Source: an uncultured Eubacteriales bacterium
GTDB taxonomy: Bacteria > Bacillota > Clostridia > Lachnospirales > Lachnospiraceae
Reading direction: 5' to 3'
NCBI GenBank assembly: GCA_949297565.1
Contig: CASFUI010000195.1
Coordinates: forward strand, 1-10,185
Length of the DNA stretch: 10,185 nucleotides
The notes under the pieces are model-generated. The model did no database searches. It worked only from the letters and a program-made list of their open reading frames with translations, and was not told where the DNA came from. The translations under genes were made by a program, and so were the position numbers. Of this stretch, positions 5,895 to 10,185 are shown in pieces. Positions within the stretch are counted from its first letter, which is position 1, and every line of letters starts with the position of its first letter.

Positions 5895-8800
5895 TACTTT
5901 GTCACTGCGTAGAACGCCTCAATCTGAGCCTGCTCGCTGCTCAAGCCCTTCTCTTCCATCTGAACAATAGTGTTAAGCATCTTCTTGTAGTCATGAGGAA
6001 TAATTCTCTTAAACTTAGGAAGATATTCGCCAAAATTGTCGAGAACTTCTTTGCCCTTCTTTGAATTCGTGTACGCAACATGCTCCGTGATAAGCTCCTT
6101 GAGCTCAAGCACATCATACTTATCTGTCACAGACTCCATAGAGACAAGCTGCTTGTTCATTCTCTTATAGAGACTTGTGTCCTCATCGAGAACATATGCA
6201 ATACCGCCGCTCATACCTGCAGCAAAGTTCTTTCCTGTTTTTCCAAGTACAACAACGCGTCCGCCCGTCATGTACTCACAGCCGTGATCGCCGCAGCCCT
6301 CAACAACCGCTGTCGCTCCCGAATTTCTGACACAGAATCGCTCGCCGGCAACACCGTTGATAAACGCTTTTCCGCTCGTAGCCCCGTAAAGAGCAACATT
6401 ACCGATAATTATATTTTCATCTTCTTTATAAGTACTTCCTGTCGGAGGATATACTATAAGCTTTCCGCCCGAAAGACCCTTTCCGAAATAATCGTTGCTG
6501 TCTCCAACAAGCTCAAGAGTGAGCCCCTTAGGAACAAACGCACCAAAGCTCTGTCCTCCGGCTCCGTTGCACTTTACTGTATAGGTGTCCTCCTCAAGAG
6601 TCTCACCGAATCTCCTTGTAATTTCAGCTCCAAGAAGAGTTCCCACAGTGCGGTCTGTGTTTGTAACATCAACCTCAATGCTTCTCTTCTGCCCTTCATC
6701 TAAAGCTGCCGCAAATTTCTTAAGCAGAATTTTTTCGTCAATTGTCTTTTCAAGCTCAAAGTCAAACACATTTTTCTTATCATAATGTATCTTTGAAGCC
6801 TCTTTGATATATGGATTATCCAAAATTTTAGATAAATCAACCTTTCTTGAGCGTCCGCTCTCAGGCACATCTCTCTGTTCAAGGAAATCAGTTCTTCCAA
6901 CCAGCTCGTCAACTGTCCTCACACCCAGTTTCGCCATATACTCGCGAAGCTCCTGCGCTATAAATCTCATAAAATTCACAACATACTCAGGCTTGCCCGC
7001 AAATTTCTTTCTGAGCTCAGGATTCTGTGTAGCAACTCCTACAGGACATGAATCGAGATTACATACTCTCATCATCACACAGCCCATAGTTACAAGCGGT
7101 GCAGTCGCAAAACCGAACTCCTCCGCTCCCAGCATAGCGGCGATAGCAACATCGCGTCCGCTCATAAGCTTACCGTCTGTCTCTATTATAACTTTATTTC
7201 TCAGTCCGTTCATTGTGAGTGTCTGATGAGCCTCAGCAAGTCCGAGCTCCCACGGAAGTCCCGCATTGTGAATAGAACTTCTAGGAGCCGCTCCTGTACC
7301 TCCGTCATATCCGGAAATCAGGATAACCTGCGCTCCCGCCTTTGCAACGCCCGATGCAACCGTGCCGACGCCCGCCTCAGATACAAGCTTAACTGAAATA
7401 CGCGCATTCTTGTTCGCATTTTTCAAATCATATATAAGCTGCGCCAAATCCTCGATAGAATAAATATCGTGATGAGGCGGAGGTGAGATAAGCGATACTC
7501 CCGGTGTTGAGAGACGTGTCTTTGCAATCCAAGGATAAACCTTCTTTCCAGGAAGATGTCCGCCCTCACCCGGCTTAGCTCCCTGAGCCATCTTAATCTG
7601 AATCTCCTGAGCGCTAACCAGATATCTTGAGGTCACGCCGAAACGTCCCGATGCAACCTGCTTGATTGCCGAACATTTATTCAAGCCGTCAGGACCGACA
7701 GTGAGGCGCTCTTCCTCCTCGCCGCCCTCGCCGCTGTTTGACTTACCATGAAGCATGTTCATCGCAATAGCCATAGTCTCATGAGCTTCCTTTGAGATTG
7801 AGCCATATGACATGGCGCCTGTCTTAAACCTGCGCACGATAGAATCAACGCTCTCAACCTCGTCTATATTTATACCTTTCTTAGGGAACTTAATGTCCAT
7901 AAGGCCTCTTAAGTTCATTGCGCCCGTATCTTTATTTACAAGCTTTGTATATTCCTTAAATACATTGTAGTCTCCTGTCCTCGTCGCAAGCTGAAGCAGA
8001 TGTATTGTCTGAGGATTATATAAGTGCTCCTCCTTTCCGCTTCTGAACTTATGCGCACCGTTGCTGTCAAGCGTCGTATCGGTAGGAAGTCCAAGCGGGT
8101 CAAAAGCCTTTGAATGAAGCGTCTCAACATCCTCCTGAATATCCGAAAGACTGATACCCTCAATTCTGCTCACCGTTCCCTTAAAGTACTTATTTATAAC
8201 ATCAGAATTGATACCTATTGCCTCAAAAATCTTAGCTCCCTGATATGACTGAATTGTCGAAATACCCATTTTGGCCGCAATTTTAACAATGCCTCCGAGA
8301 ATTGCGCTGTTGTAATCGTCAACAGCCGCATAGTAATCCTTGTCGAGCATATTCAAATCAATAAGCTCCTGGATGCTCTCCTGCGCGAGATACGGATTAA
8401 TGGCAGAAGCGCCGTATCCGAGAAGCGTTGCAAAATGGTGAACTTCTCTAGGCTCTCCGCTCTCTAAGATTACAGCCATAGCAGTTCTCTTCTTTGTCTG
8501 TACAAGGTACTGCTGAAGCGCAGAAACCGCAAGCAGTGAAGGAATTGCAACGTGGTTTTCGTCAACTCCCCTGTCTGAGAGTATGATGATATTTGCCCCC
8601 TCCCTGTGAGCTCTGTCAACTTCTACATAGAGGTGGTCGATTGCCTTCTCAAGAGAGGTGTTTTTATAGTAGATAATAGGAATTGTCTCTACTTTAAATC
8701 CGTCAACCTTCATATTTTTAATCTTCAAAAGGTCTGTATTTGTAAGAATAGGATGATTAATCTTTAGCTGCTTGCAGTTTTCAGCCTTCTCCTCCAATAC

Positions 8801-10185
8801 ATTTCCGTCTGTTCCGAGATAAACTGTAGTAGCTGTTACAACCTTCTCACGGATAGAGTCAATAGGCGGATTGGTAACCTGCGCAAAAAGCTGCTTAAAA
8901 TAATTAAACAGCGGCTGATGCTTGTTTGAGAGAACTGCCAGCGGAGTATCAATTCCCATCGCCCCTATCTGCTCTGAGCCGTTTAACGCCATCGGAAGAA
9001 TTGAGTTCTTTAAATCCTCATAAGTATAGCCGAATGCCTTCTGAAGTCTCGCACGTTCCTCCTTCGTGTGCATAGGCACTTTCTGGTTAGGAATCTTTAA
9101 ATCGTGCAGCTGTATAAGGTTATTGTCAAGCCATTCGCCGTATGGCTGCTTAGTTGCGTACTTTTGCTTAAGCTCTTCGTCATCGATAAGCTCTCCCTTT
9201 ACAGTGTCAACCAGAAGCATTTTTCCCGGTCTCAGTCTGTCCTTAACCTTTATTCTGCTCTCATCTATCGGGAGCACACCTACCTCTGAGGAGAGAATGA
9301 GATAGTCGTCATTTGTCACATAGTAACGCGACGGGCGCAGACCGTTTCGGTCAAGCACCGCTCCCATAATATCGCCGTCTGAGAAAAGGATTGACGCGGG
9401 TCCGTCCCACGGCTCCATCATCGTTGCATAGTACTGGTAAAAATCCTTTTTCTCCTGTGCCATTGCCTTGTTGTTGCTCCACGGCTCCGGAATTGTAATC
9501 ATAACAGCCAGCGGAAGAGGCATACCGTTCATAACAAGAAATTCAAGCGTATTATCAAGCATAGCCGAGTCTGAGCCGTTTGTATTAACGACAGGCGTAA
9601 TCTTCGCCATTTCAGTTTCAAGGTAGTCCGAGTACATTGTCTCCTCACGCGAGAGCATTCTGTCGGCATTTCCCTTTATAGTGTTGATTTCCCCGTTATG
9701 TACGATAAATCTGTTAGGATGAGCACGCTCCCAGCTCGGGTTTGTGTTTGTCGAAAATCTTGAATGTACGATAGCAATAGCTGATTCGTAATCCGCATCC
9801 TCCAAATCACCGAAGAACTGACGGAGCTGTCCTACAAGAAACATACCCTTATACACAATAGTTCTGCTTGAAAGCGATACCACATATGTGTCCTCATTTG
9901 TCTGCTCAAACACACGTCTAGCAACATAGAGCTTTCTGTCGAAATCTATTCCCTTCTCAACATCAGCAGGCTTCTTTACAAACGCCTGCATAATGTAAGG
10001 CATGCAGTCAACAGCTTTCTTGCCGAGAACATTAGGATATGTAGGGACTTCCCTCCAGCCGAGGAATTCCATTCCCTCCTTCTCGACAATAATTTCAAAC
10101 ATTTTCTTTGCCTGGTTTCTCTTCAGTTCATCCTGCGGAAAGAAGAACATACCAACGCCATACTCTCTCTCTTCACCTATCTGAA
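5894..10185 (-). CDS. gltB: Glutamate synthase large subunit (alpha), 5' end cut by window
   Basis: About 1430 C-terminal residues of GOGAT, which hydrolyses glutamine, channels ammonia and reductively aminates 2-oxoglutarate. The frame stays open to the window edge and continues upstream of the first Met codon (10150) as EREYGVG, a normal GltB interior. The start and the catalytic N-terminal cysteine therefore lie outside; roughly 90 residues are missing by family length. Numbering from the Met at 10150: the rest of the glutamine amidotransferase domain ends near 320 (HSRFSTNTNPSW at 129-140, VHNGEINT at 150-157); the central domain is about 360-670; the FMN synthase domain is about 700-1070 (GYDGGTGAAPRSS at 947-959); the 3Fe-4S motif has C1024, C1030 and C1035 (CX5CX4C); the GXGXG beta-helix is about 1160-1340. 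No frameshift or missing cofactor residue is seen. It is followed by gltD, its partner in the enzyme complex. Confidence 0.96.
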   Translation of the reverse strand, partial: QIGEEREYGVGMFFFPQDELKRNQAKKMFEIIVEKEGMEFLGWREVPTYPNVLGKKAVDCMPYIMQAFVKKPADVEKGIDFDRKLYVARRVFEQTNEDTYVVSLSSRTIVYKGMFLVGQLRQFFGDLEDADYESAIAIVHSRFSTNTNPSWERAHPNRFIVHNGEINTIKGNADRMLSREETMYSDYLETEMAKITPVVNTNGSDSAMLDNTLEFLVMNGMPLPLAVMITIPEPWSNNKAMAQEKKDFYQYYATMMEPWDGPASILFSDGDIMGAVLDRNGLRPSRYYVTNDDYLILSSEVGVLPIDESRIKVKDRLRPGKMLLVDTVKGELIDDEELKQKYATKQPYGEWLDNNLIQLHDLKIPNQKVPMHTKEERARLQKAFGYTYEDLKNSILPMALNGSEQIGAMGIDTPLAVLSNKHQPLFNYFKQLFAQVTNPPIDSIREKVVTATTVYLGTDGNVLEEKAENCKQLKINHPILTNTDLLKIKNMKVDGFKVETIPIIYYKNTSLEKAIDHLYVEVDRAHREGANIIILSDRGVDENHVAIPSLLAVSALQQYLVQTKKRTAMAVILESGEPREVHHFATLLGYGASAINPYLAQESIQELIDLNMLDKDYYAAVDDYNSAILGGIVKIAAKMGISTIQSYQGAKIFEAIGINSDVINKYFKGTVSRIEGISLSDIQEDVETLHSKAFDPLGLPTDTTLDSNGAHKFRSGKEEHLYNPQTIHLLQLATRTGDYNVFKEYTKLVNKDTGAMNLRGLMDIKFPKKGINIDEVESVDSIVRRFKTGAMSYGSISKEAHETMAIAMNMLHGKSNSGEGGEEEERLTVGPDGLNKCSAIKQVASGRFGVTSRYLVSAQEIQIKMAQGAKPGEGGHLPGKKVYPWIAKTRLSTPGVSLISPPPHHDIYSIEDLAQLIYDLKNANKNARISVKLVSEAGVGTVASGVAKAGAQVILISGYDGGTGAAPRSSIHNAGLPWELGLAEAHQTLTMNGLRNKVIIETDGKLMSGRDVAIAAMLGAEEFGFATAPLVTMGCVMMRVCNLDSCPVGVATQNPELRKKFAGKPEYVVNFMRFIAQELREYMAKLGVRTVDELVGRTDFLEQRDVPESGRSRKVDLSKILDNPYIKEASKIHYDKKNVFDFELEKTIDEKILLKKFAAALDEGQKRSIEVDVTNTDRTVGTLLGAEITRRFGETLEEDTYTVKCNGAGGQSFGAFVPKGLTLELVGDSNDYFGKGLSGGKLIVYPPTGSTYKEDENIIIGNVALYGATSGKAFINGVAGERFCVRNSGATAVVEGCGDHGCEYMTGGRVVVLGKTGKNFAAGMSGGIAYVLDEDTSLYKRMNKQLVSMESVTDKYDVLELKELITEHVAYTNSKKGKEVLDNFGEYLPKFKRIIPHDYKKMLNTIVQMEEKGLSSEQAQIEAFYAVTK

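Noticed and set aside
10148..10150. Met codon as the start of gltB
   Set aside because: The frame remains open to the window edge and the upstream residues EREYGVG fit the interior of the amidotransferase domain. The N-terminal catalytic cysteine is absent, so the true start is outside the window.

Overview
All genes in this window lie on the minus strand. Their families, the moderate base composition, the strong AGGAGG-type ribosome binding sites and the gltB/gltD protein style suggest a Firmicute of class Clostridia, most likely Lachnospiraceae. That placement is by familiarity, not by a search.

In transcription order (right to left): 10185-5894 is a 5'-truncated gltB (glutamate synthase large subunit) and 5805-4321 is gltD (small subunit), separated by an 88-bp spacer with its own repeats and a hairpin. 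A GC-rich hairpin at 4296-4268 closes this unit. Next, with its own promoter, comes a cardiolipin synthase (4185-2587) ending in a hairpin at 2575-2536. A well-formed promoter at 2516-2488 then drives a small HPr-like protein (2457-2221) that lacks the phosphocarrier histidine. A large structured element with a T7 tail (2190-2083) follows. An extended -10 box at 2081-2073 then starts a two-gene unit: a DUF1538 membrane protein with two internal repeats (2025-490) and, 11 bp later and translationally coupled, a tandem P-II-domain protein (478 to beyond position 1).

The genes thus appear to form four short transcription units rather than one operon. GltBD makes glutamate from glutamine and 2-oxoglutarate. 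P-II proteins classically sense 2-oxoglutarate and adenylate nucleotides and often regulate a membrane partner, so the DUF1538/P-II pair is the most interesting item here: an uncharacterised transporter-like protein with a probable cytosolic regulator. The HPr-like protein may be a carbon-status regulator rather than a sugar phosphocarrier. A functional link among the units is inference only.

No tRNA, rRNA, CRISPR array, insertion sequence or phage gene was seen, and no stretch longer than 300 bp lacks a gene. Both edge genes, gltB and the P-II gene, are cut by the window.
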